Part shown: in pieces, positions 1 through 8,686 of the stretch
Numbering within the stretch: position 1 is the stretch's first letter
How the letters are laid out: each line of letters opens with the position of its first letter
Assembly: GCA_045646145.1 (NCBI GenBank)
Contig: JAZRKE010000008.1
Coordinates: forward strand, 1 to 38,654
From: SIG565 sp045646145
Lineage (GTDB): Bacteria > Bacillota > Clostridia > Oscillospirales > Acutalibacteraceae
Length of the DNA stretch: 38,654 nucleotides
Reading direction: 5' to 3'
Program-made: the position numbers and the translations under genes
The notes under the pieces: generated by a model
Told to the model about the DNA's origin: nothing
What the model saw: the letters and a program-made list of their open reading frames with translations, nothing else
Database searches by the model: none

Positions 1-181
1 CGTCTTTTTGCTACGCAAAAATCCACCTCCCTTTACACAAGGGAGGCAATTTTCAGCCACATTTGTGGTAGTAGGGCGACGAGTGCAAAAGAAATTTATT
101 CGATGAGCCTATAGGCTCTGCTGGTAATATGCCCTAAGGGGGCAGTGCATACCACCGGCACGGCCGGTGGTTATGATTTAA
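1..181. repeat. Hairpin-rich intergenic segment
   Basis: This stretch has no gene but holds four clear inverted repeats: arms 26-33/39-46, 57-61/64-68, the palindrome 105-118, and arms 151-159/163-171 (ACCACCGGC/GCCGGTGGT). The last lies just past the stop of the minus-strand surface protein gene and may help end its transcript, although no U-run follows. Such stacked hairpins look like an interspersed repeat or a fragment of a non-autonomous element. The window edge cuts the left side, so the full unit is not visible. Confidence 0.5.
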
Positions 182-3100
182 TTATTCATTTCCCTGAAGC
201 TTTCTATTTTTCTTGATTACGGTTAGTGTTAAACCGCTACCACTTATAAAAAGCAGCGCCAACCAAAGATTAAGATTGGTAATATCGGCGGTTTTTGGAG
301 CTTCGGGAAGCTCCAATATGAGTTCAACCTCGTTTGAAGAATCGGGGTCATCGGGTGTATCGTCGTGGTCCTTATCGTAGACTACCGATGCGATATTTTT
401 CCAAACTGTGTTTTCTTCTACTTCGGGAACTGTAACCTTAAAGCTTACGGTTACGGATTTACCAATGTCCAGGCTATCGATATTCCAGGTGATAACGCCG
501 TTTTCGAGAGTACTGTTTTCTGAGATGCTACCGTCTACTATTTTCAGCCCCTCGGGGATTTTATCGGTAACGGTTATATCTGTGGCGTTAATCTCGCCGC
601 CGTTTGTAATGGTGATAGAGTAGGTAACTATATCGCCGGGGTTTACTTGAACTGCCTTATCGGTAGTTTCCTTTCCGTTTACCGACTGTGTCTTTTTAGA
701 GTCGATTTTTACTTCGGGCAGATTGTTTGAATAGGTGTTTTCAAATGCAGTGGTTACCACCGAGCCGTTAACGATATTTTCTTCCGAAGTAACGGTTGCT
801 ATAAGCTTATTGTTAGCATCAAGCGCCACCGCAACAATAAAGGTGTAAACTTTTTCACTGTAGGTTATATTTGCTTTACCCTCGTTTATCTCCTTAACGG
901 TGTAAACAACAGTGCCTATGTCGTCGGGTGTAATTTCAATGGTGAACTGCGCCTTACCTTCTGTATCGGTCGTAACGGTGCCTAATACATCCTGTGCATC
1001 GGCAATTTCAAACTTAAAGCCTTCAGGACCGATTTTTTCGGAGCCGGTATTATTAATGGTTTTGTTAATATTTACTGTAACCTGAGCCTTTGTATCATCG
1101 GGATTATAGGTATTGGTAACAGGAATGATATATACGCCGTCTGTAAGGGTGCCTACATTTGAGGTAGCGCTTATTGTTCCGTCGAGATTATCCTTAACCG
1201 TTATAGTAACGGGCATATCATCGGCGTAGGTCATACCTGCCAAAGCTGTTTTGGTTTCTTTAATGGTGTAGTTGTAAACTTTATTGTTGTTATAGGAAAC
1301 ATTATCGGCATTAAAGGTTAGAACAAACTGTGTTTCACCGTTCTCATCAGTGTTCTGGAGTTCTCCTATAAGATTGCCCAGGTTATCATAAAGTCCGAAT
1401 TCAAAGCCCTCGGGGCTGTAGGCATCGGCGCCTGTGGGAACAGCCACATTCTTCTGGATTTCAAGGGTTACTTCGGCTATACCATCCGACTTATAGGAGT
1501 TAACAAACTTATCGGTGATAATGCGGTTGCCATTTACGGTGATGCGGTTAGCCGCTTCAATTGTGTTTACTTCAAGCGCGCCGTCGGTGTCTTCATCGGT
1601 AACAACCACATGGAAATCGCGCGTAAGGGCATCATAGGTAATACCCTTTGTGGCAGTCGGGATTACTTCGAAAATAGAGAAGTGATAGCTGCCAACCTCA
1701 GTAAAGGTTTGTTGATTAATGGCATTCATAAGGGCATTCCCAAAGGTTGCGGTGTCTCCGTTTGCAGGCGCGTGAACGGTTTCTTCACCGATTTTTACAA
1801 AGGATGCGATTGCTGCATCGTAACGGCTTACTATAAAGGAGAAGCTATCATTTGCCCAGGGCTTGCCGGTTAGTTGCTTGGAAGCCTCTAAGGTAATGTC
1901 GAGTTGTGCGGGGCTGGGGGCATAATTGTTAACGAAATCGTAAACTACATTGTGTGAGGTTGTTACGGTCTTATCGTCAGATGCAGTAACACTTGCCTGT
2001 GTGAAGCCGGTGGGCAGATTCTTTTCGGCAACTGCCACTGTCCAACCGTCTCTGATTTTAATAACGGCAGAATCGTCGGCCTTTAGTTTGATTTGTAATT
2101 TCTTATCCTGTACTGCCGCCTTCTTTATTTCGGAAGGTTCAGAAGTATAGTAATAATCTGCTTCATTATCGGGATAAGCCTCATTACCGTTTGAAAGAGT
2201 TACTTCAAATGTGAATTCTTTTTCCAATAGAGAATCAGGTGCGGTGCCGAATGGGTGGGTTACCTCCTTTGCAATTACAAGATGTCCGCTTTCTTTGAGT
2301 GCGTTTTTAAAGGCGGCGGGAGTGATGCTGTCGGCAGTAACGGTAATAGGAGCGGTGGGCTTTTCCACTGCCTCGTATTTAGCGTCCTGTGGGATAACCT
2401 CTGTTACGGCGTAGTCGCCCGTCATAAGATCTGTGAGGTATGCTGTGTAGCCTGCCTGCAGCTTAACGGTTGTGTCGCCGTTTGTATCAAAGGTATGGGT
2501 GCCGCTAACGGTTGTGAAGTTGCCGTTTGGGTCGCGGAGGGTTAAGTCGTAGCGACTGCCTGCGGCATCGGGCTTAGAAATTTTAAATTCGAATTCTTCG
2601 GTTGTGCCAAGCAGCGAAGTATCTACTGTTTTTGTAATACTGATGCCTGTGGCGGGGGTAACGGTTAAAAGTCCGTTATTACCGAGGATTGCATCGGAGT
2701 AGTAGTGAACGCCATCAAGGTGTTCAACTGCGAGATAGAATGAGTAATCAAGTGTTTTTGTTTCGTTGGTAGATTTTTTGGTTGAAACATGGTCATAAAC
2801 CCGATGGATAACATCCTTCGGAATATTCCATCCACCGTTAGTGGTGCTCTTAAATGCCTCTTTCAATGCGGCTTCGGAAATTTCTTCGTAAGAGCCGTCG
2901 TCATCAATCAAAATGGCGGCGTTGCCGTCGTTGGTGGCATCGGTATATTTAAATACGTTCAGCTTACGGAAATATGTGTCATCCGCATACACGGGTTTAT
3001 CGGCAGATGAATATTTTGAGTAGCTGCCGTTCGGGTTCTTTACATAAATTGGTGTGGGCTCGGTGTAGTAGTAACGCTCGTTTTCGAGATTCGGCTCAAA

Positions 3101-5341
3101 GTAGGAAAGGGTATTAATGGAATCTGTCGGGGCGATATACTGCGGTGTATCCTCGTCTATTTCCTTGTTGAATTGGTCAACGCTGTATTCGTTGGTATAG
3201 AAGCGGTATTTTCCGTCATCACCCTTGTGGTTTGCGCCGGAATTAGCTAAAGCCTCTTCAATATTGTATTCGTTAACATCGTGGCGCAGCCCCACCTCAA
3301 AAAGCAGACGAATTGGTTCTGCGTCGGTAACGGTCATCTCAATATTTCGTGCATTTTCATAGCTTGTTCCCTCAAGCTCAATGCTGTAGGTAGTAACAGG
3401 TATCAGCGATGCGGGAACACGGAAGATAAGCTGTGAATGACCTAATTTAACAAGGTCGGTATCAAGTGCTTTAGAGGTAGTTTTATCGGCAATTTCGGTG
3501 TGAACCTGAATGGAAACATACATAAGGTCGCTTGTGTTAAGGCCCGATTTGATTTCACCCAGCATACCGTAGGACTTATTGACGTATTTTGCTGTCTTGC
3601 CGTTATTTGTAGGAATATTCTTATAGGTGTCGTCCTTATCCCAGAAGCCCATAAATTTACCGTCTTCATCGGCGTACCAGCCAATGTAGTTGGAATAGGT
3701 ACCGTCCTGATTATAGCTTAACTGCCCATCCTCATAGGCGAGTTTCACAAGATTGCGCGCAACCTCAACATCGCTAATCCCTAAGCGTTGCTGAACAGAC
3801 CAGATAAGATGGTTGCCAAGGTCGTTAGGGGAAGCTACGGTGCCAAGCTCTCCACCACCCTCGCGGAAGTTTTCGGCGAGTTTTTCACCTGTGTAAAGCT
3901 TATTGCCAATCATAATGCCTTCAACCGAATGAACGTGCATATAGTCGCCTATATCGTCTATGAATTCAATATAACCTTCCATATTAGCGTTGTTTTCTTC
4001 GACAAGTGTCGGGCGGTAGAGCGACTGAATGATAATCTGGTTAACTATCTTTTGGAACGCGCCGAAAAGCCCTGCCTTTGTGTCTGCGGCATAATAACCG
4101 TCGGAGTAGTTAATATCGGTGATGGATGAATCAACAGTAATATTTACGTTGTTTACTAAATTAAGGTTTGCGCCGTTGGTGGCGTCCTGATAGTCTTCCC
4201 AATAGCCTGCAATAGTAGGTGTGGAGTTTGCGGGGTCAAGGGTGCTCTTGGCAACGGCATCGTTACCAACGCCGAGGCCGAGTGTATAGAACAGAGCCTC
4301 GCTGCCGTTATAATAATCAGTAATTTTCTGCTTGGCATAAGCGGCGGTAAGCTGTGTTACAAAAGCATAGTGCTGGCTGGTGGAAGAGCCTGAGCCAAGG
4401 TTACGGCTTGAGAGGGTTTTGTAATGGGTAGAGGCGTAGGTCGGTGCACCGTCGCTCATTAATACAACAACGGGCTTGCGTTGTGTGCCACTCTGGAAGC
4501 CGTCGCCACCGATTACGGTGTCGTTTGCGTCAGAGATACCTTTGAAGACATTTACTGCTTCCATAAGACCATCCTGAATGTAGGTAGCTCCCGAAACATC
4601 GGAATTTCCTCTTACGGTCTGGCTGTTGCTGTTTTTAACGCCACTTGCTACCGAAATTTCGTCTCGGTTGTTATTGGCAACGAAGTATTCGCCGATTTTT
4701 CGGTCGTCTGAGGTGTCATTCGGGGTTTCGTTATCATAGGTGATTGTGCCCGTTGCGGTGTAGCGGTCAACCTTTAAGAACTGTGAGCCTGAGCTTGAAT
4801 AAATCACAACGCCTATACGGTTGTTCTGATTAAGGTTTAAAAGGGTGTCAACGGCGGCGTTTGCGGCGAGAACAAGCTCGGCTACGGCATCGTTATAACG
4901 GTTAGGATTCTGTCCCCGTTGCACAGGCCCCATCGACCCCGAAACGTCAAGCACGAGAACGGTGTCGGTCGGAATATGGGAGTAGCCTACAATAGACTTA
5001 TTAGATGCAATAGCCGAGAGCGCAACCAAAAAGCTGCGGTCGGTAACCGAGGGTGTGATTGCGTTATTGTAAGCGTTGGTAAGACCTGTAAATTGCGAAG
5101 CGTCGGCAAATACCGATTTATCGGTCCATACCGCACCTGCATTCTCGGTTGAGGGGTGGGTAGAGCCGAAGAACTCCTTCCAGCCGTCCATTGTAGATGG
5201 GTCAGCAGTTTTATTAAAGTATGGGCTGTTGGTGGTCGCGGCGGCGGCCGTCAGGCCGATGCCCGAGAATACGGAAAGCACTATAGTGAGGGCTAAAAAC
5301 ACCGATAGTATTTTATTTGTTGCAAGTTTTATTTTTTTCAT
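182..5341 (-). CDS. VWA-domain, pilin-like cell-surface protein
   Basis: A 1719-residue secreted protein with an N-terminal signal peptide (about residues 1-35, ending in an Ala-rich stretch). A von Willebrand A domain follows; its MIDAS motif DxSxS is visible as D132, S134 and S136. From about residue 890 to 1540 come several beta-rich modules whose ends carry F/V-x-N-x-Y-like motifs and internal KE or FE residues, as in Cna-B or Spy0128-like domains that form isopeptide bonds. Residues 1541-1675 resemble a DUF11 repeat. The C-terminus is a sorting-like signal: APKTAD near 1681-1686, a hydrophobic segment, then KKNRK. The Gly expected in PKTGD is Ala here. The start follows AGAAAGGA, and the ATG overlaps the stop of the upstream 96-codon gene as ATGA, so translation is probably coupled. 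The likely role is an adhesin or pilus tip; the ligand is unknown. Confidence 0.88.
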   Translation of the reverse strand: MKKIKLATNKILSVFLALTIVLSVFSGIGLTAAAATTNSPYFNKTADPSTMDGWKEFFGSTHPSTENAGAVWTDKSVFADASQFTGLTNAYNNAITPSVTDRSFLVALSAIASNKSIVGYSHIPTDTVLVLDVSGSMGPVQRGQNPNRYNDAVAELVLAANAAVDTLLNLNQNNRIGVVIYSSSGSQFLKVDRYTATGTITYDNETPNDTSDDRKIGEYFVANNNRDEISVASGVKNSNSQTVRGNSDVSGATYIQDGLMEAVNVFKGISDANDTVIGGDGFQSGTQRKPVVVLMSDGAPTYASTHYKTLSSRNLGSGSSTSQHYAFVTQLTAAYAKQKITDYYNGSEALFYTLGLGVGNDAVAKSTLDPANSTPTIAGYWEDYQDATNGANLNLVNNVNITVDSSITDINYSDGYYAADTKAGLFGAFQKIVNQIIIQSLYRPTLVEENNANMEGYIEFIDDIGDYMHVHSVEGIMIGNKLYTGEKLAENFREGGGELGTVASPNDLGNHLIWSVQQRLGISDVEVARNLVKLAYEDGQLSYNQDGTYSNYIGWYADEDGKFMGFWDKDDTYKNIPTNNGKTAKYVNKSYGMLGEIKSGLNTSDLMYVSIQVHTEIADKTTSKALDTDLVKLGHSQLIFRVPASLIPVTTYSIELEGTSYENARNIEMTVTDAEPIRLLFEVGLRHDVNEYNIEEALANSGANHKGDDGKYRFYTNEYSVDQFNKEIDEDTPQYIAPTDSINTLSYFEPNLENERYYYTEPTPIYVKNPNGSYSKYSSADKPVYADDTYFRKLNVFKYTDATNDGNAAILIDDDGSYEEISEAALKEAFKSTTNGGWNIPKDVIHRVYDHVSTKKSTNETKTLDYSFYLAVEHLDGVHYYSDAILGNNGLLTVTPATGISITKTVDTSLLGTTEEFEFKISKPDAAGSRYDLTLRDPNGNFTTVSGTHTFDTNGDTTVKLQAGYTAYLTDLMTGDYAVTEVIPQDAKYEAVEKPTAPITVTADSITPAAFKNALKESGHLVIAKEVTHPFGTAPDSLLEKEFTFEVTLSNGNEAYPDNEADYYYTSEPSEIKKAAVQDKKLQIKLKADDSAVIKIRDGWTVAVAEKNLPTGFTQASVTASDDKTVTTSHNVVYDFVNNYAPSPAQLDITLEASKQLTGKPWANDSFSFIVSRYDAAIASFVKIGEETVHAPANGDTATFGNALMNAINQQTFTEVGSYHFSIFEVIPTATKGITYDALTRDFHVVVTDEDTDGALEVNTIEAANRITVNGNRIITDKFVNSYKSDGIAEVTLEIQKNVAVPTGADAYSPEGFEFGLYDNLGNLIGELQNTDENGETQFVLTFNADNVSYNNNKVYNYTIKETKTALAGMTYADDMPVTITVKDNLDGTISATSNVGTLTDGVYIIPVTNTYNPDDTKAQVTVNINKTINNTGSEKIGPEGFKFEIADAQDVLGTVTTDTEGKAQFTIEITPDDIGTVVYTVKEINEGKANITYSEKVYTFIVAVALDANNKLIATVTSEENIVNGSVVTTAFENTYSNNLPEVKIDSKKTQSVNGKETTDKAVQVNPGDIVTYSITITNGGEINATDITVTDKIPEGLKIVDGSISENSTLENGVITWNIDSLDIGKSVTVSFKVTVPEVEENTVWKNIASVVYDKDHDDTPDDPDSSNEVELILELPEAPKTADITNLNLWLALLFISGSGLTLTVIKKNRKLQGNE

Positions 5342-5628
5342 TCAGAGTCATCCTTTCTTAAATGTTCGTTTTCGCAGATACCGATTAAATCTCCCGGGTG
5401 TTCGCAGCGGAAAAATTTACAGGAGCCGCAGTCCCCGTATTCCTCCTCTGCGAAGGGGCAAACGTCGTTGGTTACATTTACCCAAGCCCGCCCCCGAGGC
5501 GAGTGCCTCGGATTCTCTGAAAAATCGGGGAAATCACCGAAATAGAGCTGTGTTTCGGCATCGAAAACGAAGTCTACCTCTACGGTATCATCGTCTAAAC
5601 AGTAGACGCGTTTTTTAATGTCTGCCAT
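5338..5628 (-). CDS. Small Cys-rich protein of unknown function
   Basis: A 96-residue protein with no signal peptide or membrane segment. The C-terminal half has a cysteine cluster (CPF, DCGSC, RC, GIC) that could bind a metal; the N-terminal half looks like a small acidic beta domain. The start follows GAGGAGA. Its stop overlaps the start of the VWA surface protein (ATGA), so the two form one operon. I do not recognise the family. The coupling suggests a role in making or regulating the surface protein, but that is inference only. Confidence 0.75.
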   Translation of the reverse strand: MADIKKRVYCLDDDTVEVDFVFDAETQLYFGDFPDFSENPRHSPRGRAWVNVTNDVCPFAEEEYGDCGSCKFFRCEHPGDLIGICENEHLRKDDSE

Positions 5629-5661
5629 AGCGTTCTCCTCAAACGTTTATTTTATAGGTTA

Positions 5662-5690
5662 ATTATACAGAAAAAATAAAAAAATGTAAC
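5662..5690 (-). promoter_or_regulatory. Promoter of the Cys-rich/VWA operon
   Basis: On the minus strand, TATAAT (5662-5667) preceded by TG fits a sigma-A -10, with a weaker GTTACA -35 at 5685-5690 and a 17-bp spacer. Just upstream lies a 15-nt palindrome at 5715-5729 (CAAATTT-C-AAATTTG) that could be an operator. Confidence 0.6.
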
Positions 5691-5795
5691 GAGCACTATT
5701 TAATAAAAAAAGTGCAAATTTCAAATTTGAATTACGGTTGATTATAAGTAAATTTAGGTTATTTTATTCATTTTTTCGAAAATAGAACGAAAATA

Positions 5796-5835
5796 AGATA
5801 AGCCTTCGTTCGCCATGGCGAACGAAGGCTTATCT
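5796..5835 (-). terminator. Terminator of the LuxR-type regulator
   Basis: A perfect 40-nt palindrome (arms 5796-5814 and 5817-5835) that overlaps the stop codon of the minus-strand regulator. On that strand it is followed by a T-rich stretch, so it probably ends the regulator transcript before the Cys-rich/VWA operon. Its core TTCGCC-AT-GGCGAA is shared with the hairpin at 20867-20900. Confidence 0.75.
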
Positions 5836-6991
5836 ATTCTATCATAAATTTTTGGAGACCTTTTTTTCCGTTAATGCCGAGTTTCTGGTAGATTATCTGC
5901 AGATAATTTTTAATCGTGCGTTCGGAAAGACCCATATGCACGGCGATTTCTTTAATTCGCCAATTGCGGTGGAAGAGCATTGCCACAACAAACTCGGTGG
6001 TGGTGAGATTATCGGCAACGGTTCTCTGTGCTAGGGCGTTATGAACTGCGCGCCAACCCTTGCCGTAGGTTTTTGCAATTTCGATAATTTCCTTAAATTC
6101 TTCCGGGTGGTGCTTTTTAATATAGTTTTCAAGCAATCCCTGTAAAACGGCGTGGTGTTCTGCAAAGGGCTCATAAAAGCGGTCCTTTTCGGCATATTCC
6201 CATGCCTTTTTAATATGCTCTTTAGCCGCTTCTGTCTGAGATAGATTAATAAGACTAACCGCTGCTATAATGTGCAGGTATATAAAGGCAATGGTATATT
6301 GCTTGTAGCAGATAAGCAAGGTGGCTTCGGCTATACCGTAAGCCCTCGAATAGTCCTTTTTCAGATAAGCCTGATAAGCCGCCGCATAAAGTGCGATAAC
6401 TCTTGTACCAGAACTTAAATGCTCTATGTAATTTTCAACAGGTGGAATGCGGTCGTCTGAGAAATGCAAAAGGGTTGAGAGCATTGAACTGACAAATACC
6501 CCTTTTGCGCCGATAGAACCGCCTGATTCCTTATTGTATATATTTCTTAACTGTGAATCAATGCTGTGAATTGCAAACTGAGCTTTATGCTTGTGGTTAC
6601 ACGCCATATAAGCAAAAATACACACAAGAGTTGCAGCAAAACGGTAGTTGGCAACATCGCTATCAAGATACACTTCTAATATTTCAACCGCTTTTTCGTT
6701 TTCTCCCCTGTGGTAATAGTATTCTCCGAGAGCAATATTGCGTTCGTCCTCATTTCCAATTTCGTTTATATAATCCAGAGCATTACCCATACCGCAGTAT
6801 GCAGAGGCAAAGGGCAAAAATGTACCGTATTTCTGAGCGTTCAGTTCGGGGGCCTGAGCGTTAGACGGGATTAACCAATCACGCCCTGACTTATAGGCAC
6901 CCTTGAGTTTGCCTGCCGACGCCCACTTCTGAACCGTTCGCACGTTAACGCCCAATCTTTGGGCGGCGCATTTAGCAGTTTCAAATTTCAT
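5834..6991 (-). CDS. LuxR-family regulator with an extra N-terminal HTH
   Basis: A 385-residue cytoplasmic regulator. Residues 1-45 form a MerR/excisionase-like helix-turn-helix (AAQRLGVNVRTVQKWASAG). The middle is a helical, TPR-like region rich in Ala, Tyr and Leu. Residues 329-385 are a LuxR-type HTH (IKEIAVHMGLSERTIKNYL). Two DNA-binding ends with a helical sensor between them is less common than the usual single HTH. It lies upstream of, and in the same direction as, the VWA surface operon, separated by a terminator, so it is a candidate regulator of that operon. The ligand and target are unknown. Confidence 0.85.
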   Translation of the reverse strand: MKFETAKCAAQRLGVNVRTVQKWASAGKLKGAYKSGRDWLIPSNAQAPELNAQKYGTFLPFASAYCGMGNALDYINEIGNEDERNIALGEYYYHRGENEKAVEILEVYLDSDVANYRFAATLVCIFAYMACNHKHKAQFAIHSIDSQLRNIYNKESGGSIGAKGVFVSSMLSTLLHFSDDRIPPVENYIEHLSSGTRVIALYAAAYQAYLKKDYSRAYGIAEATLLICYKQYTIAFIYLHIIAAVSLINLSQTEAAKEHIKKAWEYAEKDRFYEPFAEHHAVLQGLLENYIKKHHPEEFKEIIEIAKTYGKGWRAVHNALAQRTVADNLTTTEFVVAMLFHRNWRIKEIAVHMGLSERTIKNYLQIIYQKLGINGKKGLQKFMIE

Positions 6992-7041
6992 TTTTAGTCA
7001 TCTTCTTTAGTTGAAATATATAATTATATGTTACTGAATAA

Positions 7042-7070
7042 ATTATAGCACTAAGAAAAAAGTAATGCAA
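7042..7070 (-). promoter_or_regulatory. Promoter of the LuxR-type regulator
   Basis: On the minus strand, TTGCAT (7065-7070), a 17-bp spacer and TATAAT (7042-7047), about 50 bp before the ATG of the regulator. This is a good sigma-A match. It faces away from the nitroreductase gene. Confidence 0.75.
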
Positions 7071-7138
7071 TAAGCAAAAATAAATTTTAGTGGTAAAACG
7101 GCGGTGAGTGTGTTAAAATCTAATAAAGGAGTGTTTTT

Positions 7139-7666
7139 ATGGGCTTTTTAGAAATTGCAAAAAATAGGCAGTCATGCCGAAATTATGACCCAGACAGAAC
7201 GGTTGAAAAAGAGAAACTCGACACTATTATTGAGGCAGCAAGGCTTGCCCCCTCAGCCTGTAACGGTCAGCCTTATTTGGTAACTGTTTGCGAGGGCGAA
7301 AAAGCGAAAGAGGTAGCAAACGCAACGGTTAGTATGGGGCTTAACAGATTTGCACCCGATGCTCCCGTTTTAATGGTAATCTCCGAAGAACCTTACACCA
7401 AAACCGCAGGTCTTGGCGCTAAATTTAAGGATAACGACTATCGCTCAATGGATATCGGGATTTTAGCGGCGTATATCACCGCCGAGGCGCACGAACAAGG
7501 TCTTTCCACCTGTATTATCGGTTGGTTTGATGATAAGAAAATCCGAGAAATATGTTCGCTTGAGCGCCCAGTAAGGTTGGTAATAACGGTTGGCTATGCT
7601 AAAGGGGGCGATAAGCTGAGAACTAAAAGAAGAAAGTCTGCCGAAGAGCTTTTCAGGTTTATCTAA
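7139..7666 (+). CDS. Nitroreductase family protein
   Basis: A 175-residue protein of the FMN-dependent nitroreductase fold. The N-terminus has the family motif (NRQSCRNYDPDRTVEKE), followed by RLAPSACNGQP, the FMN-phosphate region, and a central MDIGILAAYITAEAHEQGL helix typical of the dimer interface. The family reduces nitro groups, quinones or flavins with NAD(P)H; the substrate cannot be told from sequence. The start is preceded by AAAGGAG. The stop directly abuts the ATG of the next gene, so the two are probably cotranscribed. A TGTTAAAAT sequence at 7111-7119 could be an extended -10, but it sits very close to the RBS. Confidence 0.88.
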   Translation: MGFLEIAKNRQSCRNYDPDRTVEKEKLDTIIEAARLAPSACNGQPYLVTVCEGEKAKEVANATVSMGLNRFAPDAPVLMVISEEPYTKTAGLGAKFKDNDYRSMDIGILAAYITAEAHEQGLSTCIIGWFDDKKIREICSLERPVRLVITVGYAKGGDKLRTKRRKSAEELFRFI

Positions 7667-8584
7667 ATGAATGCAAATAAATTTCTTAAAAATCACGAGG
7701 GCGCACTGAATGGCAAAACGGTGGCCATTACGGGATGTACGGGCGGAATTGGTAAAGAACTGTGCCGATATATTTTAGTGCTTGGTGGAAATCTTTTAAT
7801 GGTTGACCGAAATCCCCAAAAGGCGCTTTCTCTCAAAAAAGAATTAAGTGTCCAATTTCCTAATTCAAAAATCAAAAGAATTACTGCAGATATGCAAAAT
7901 ACAGCCTCTGTTTTAGCAGCAACCGAAGAAATAAAGGCAGAAAAACCCGACATTCTTATACACAACGCAGGCGCATATAAAATCCCACGTGAAATTTCCA
8001 CTTGCGGCTACGATAATGTCTTTACCATAAATTTTATTTCCCCTTATATTTTAACGAGGCAACTTATTAGTACTGTAGATCGGATAGTGGTTGTGGGCAG
8101 TATAGCGCACAACTACTCGAAAACCGATGAAAATGATATAGATTTTCGCAAAAGGACTGCATCAAGCCTTGTTTATGGTAACGCCAAGCGGTATTTAATG
8201 TATTCGCATTTTGAACTATGCAAAAAACACCCCGAGATACACCTTGCCGTAACCCACCCGGGTATTACGCTTACAGGCATTACGGAGCACTACCCCAAAT
8301 GGCTTTACATTATAATTAAACCGCTTATGAAAATAGTGTTTATGAAGCCGAAAATTGCCGCGCTTAGCATACTTGCGGGTGTGTTTGAGGGCACCGAGCC
8401 GTATAGCTGGCTCGGTCCAAAGGTTTTCGGCATTTGGGGTGCGCCCAAAAAAGTGAAGCTTAAAACTGCAAGTGCTGAAGAAATTAAAAAAATCTCAGAA
8501 AATGCAGAAAAAACAGCCGAATTTGTTGAAAAAATCAAAAAAACTTATAAATATACAAAATTTTTTCTAAAATACCCCTTTTAA
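7667..8584 (+). CDS. Short-chain dehydrogenase/reductase (SDR)
   Basis: A 305-residue NAD(P)-binding oxidoreductase. The Rossmann motif TGCTGGIG is near residues 21-28, HNAG is in the middle, and a YGNAK active-site motif (YxxxK) follows a Ser-containing strand. This is the classical SDR order. The C-terminus carries a Lys-rich helical tail. The ATG begins immediately after the TAA of the nitroreductase gene and has no strong ribosome binding site of its own, which suggests coupled translation. Substrate unknown; the length and fold are close to retinol/protochlorophyllide-type SDRs. Confidence 0.86.
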   Translation: MNANKFLKNHEGALNGKTVAITGCTGGIGKELCRYILVLGGNLLMVDRNPQKALSLKKELSVQFPNSKIKRITADMQNTASVLAATEEIKAEKPDILIHNAGAYKIPREISTCGYDNVFTINFISPYILTRQLISTVDRIVVVGSIAHNYSKTDENDIDFRKRTASSLVYGNAKRYLMYSHFELCKKHPEIHLAVTHPGITLTGITEHYPKWLYIIIKPLMKIVFMKPKIAALSILAGVFEGTEPYSWLGPKVFGIWGAPKKVKLKTASAEEIKKISENAEKTAEFVEKIKKTYKYTKFFLKYPF

Positions 8585-8597
8585 TTTTTGAAAAATA

Positions 8598-8664
8598 TGT
8601 TATAATTAATTGCTACCCTATATTTTAAGGGAAACAAAATTAAAAATGCAAACCTAAGGTTTGC
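8598..8664 (+). promoter_or_regulatory. ppdK promoter and leader hairpin
   Basis: TGTTATAAT (8598-8606) is a perfect extended -10; I see no good -35. In the leader, an inverted repeat at 8648-8664 (GCAAAC/GTTTGC) ends about 10 nt before the AGGAGGT ribosome binding site and could affect its access. Confidence 0.6.
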
Positions 8665-8686
8665 TGAAAAATCAGGAGGTAAAACA

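Noticed and set aside
5076..5618. A 180-codon plus-strand open frame antisense to the surface protein operon
   Set aside because: No ribosome binding site, composition unlike a protein, and it lies opposite two well-supported coding regions.
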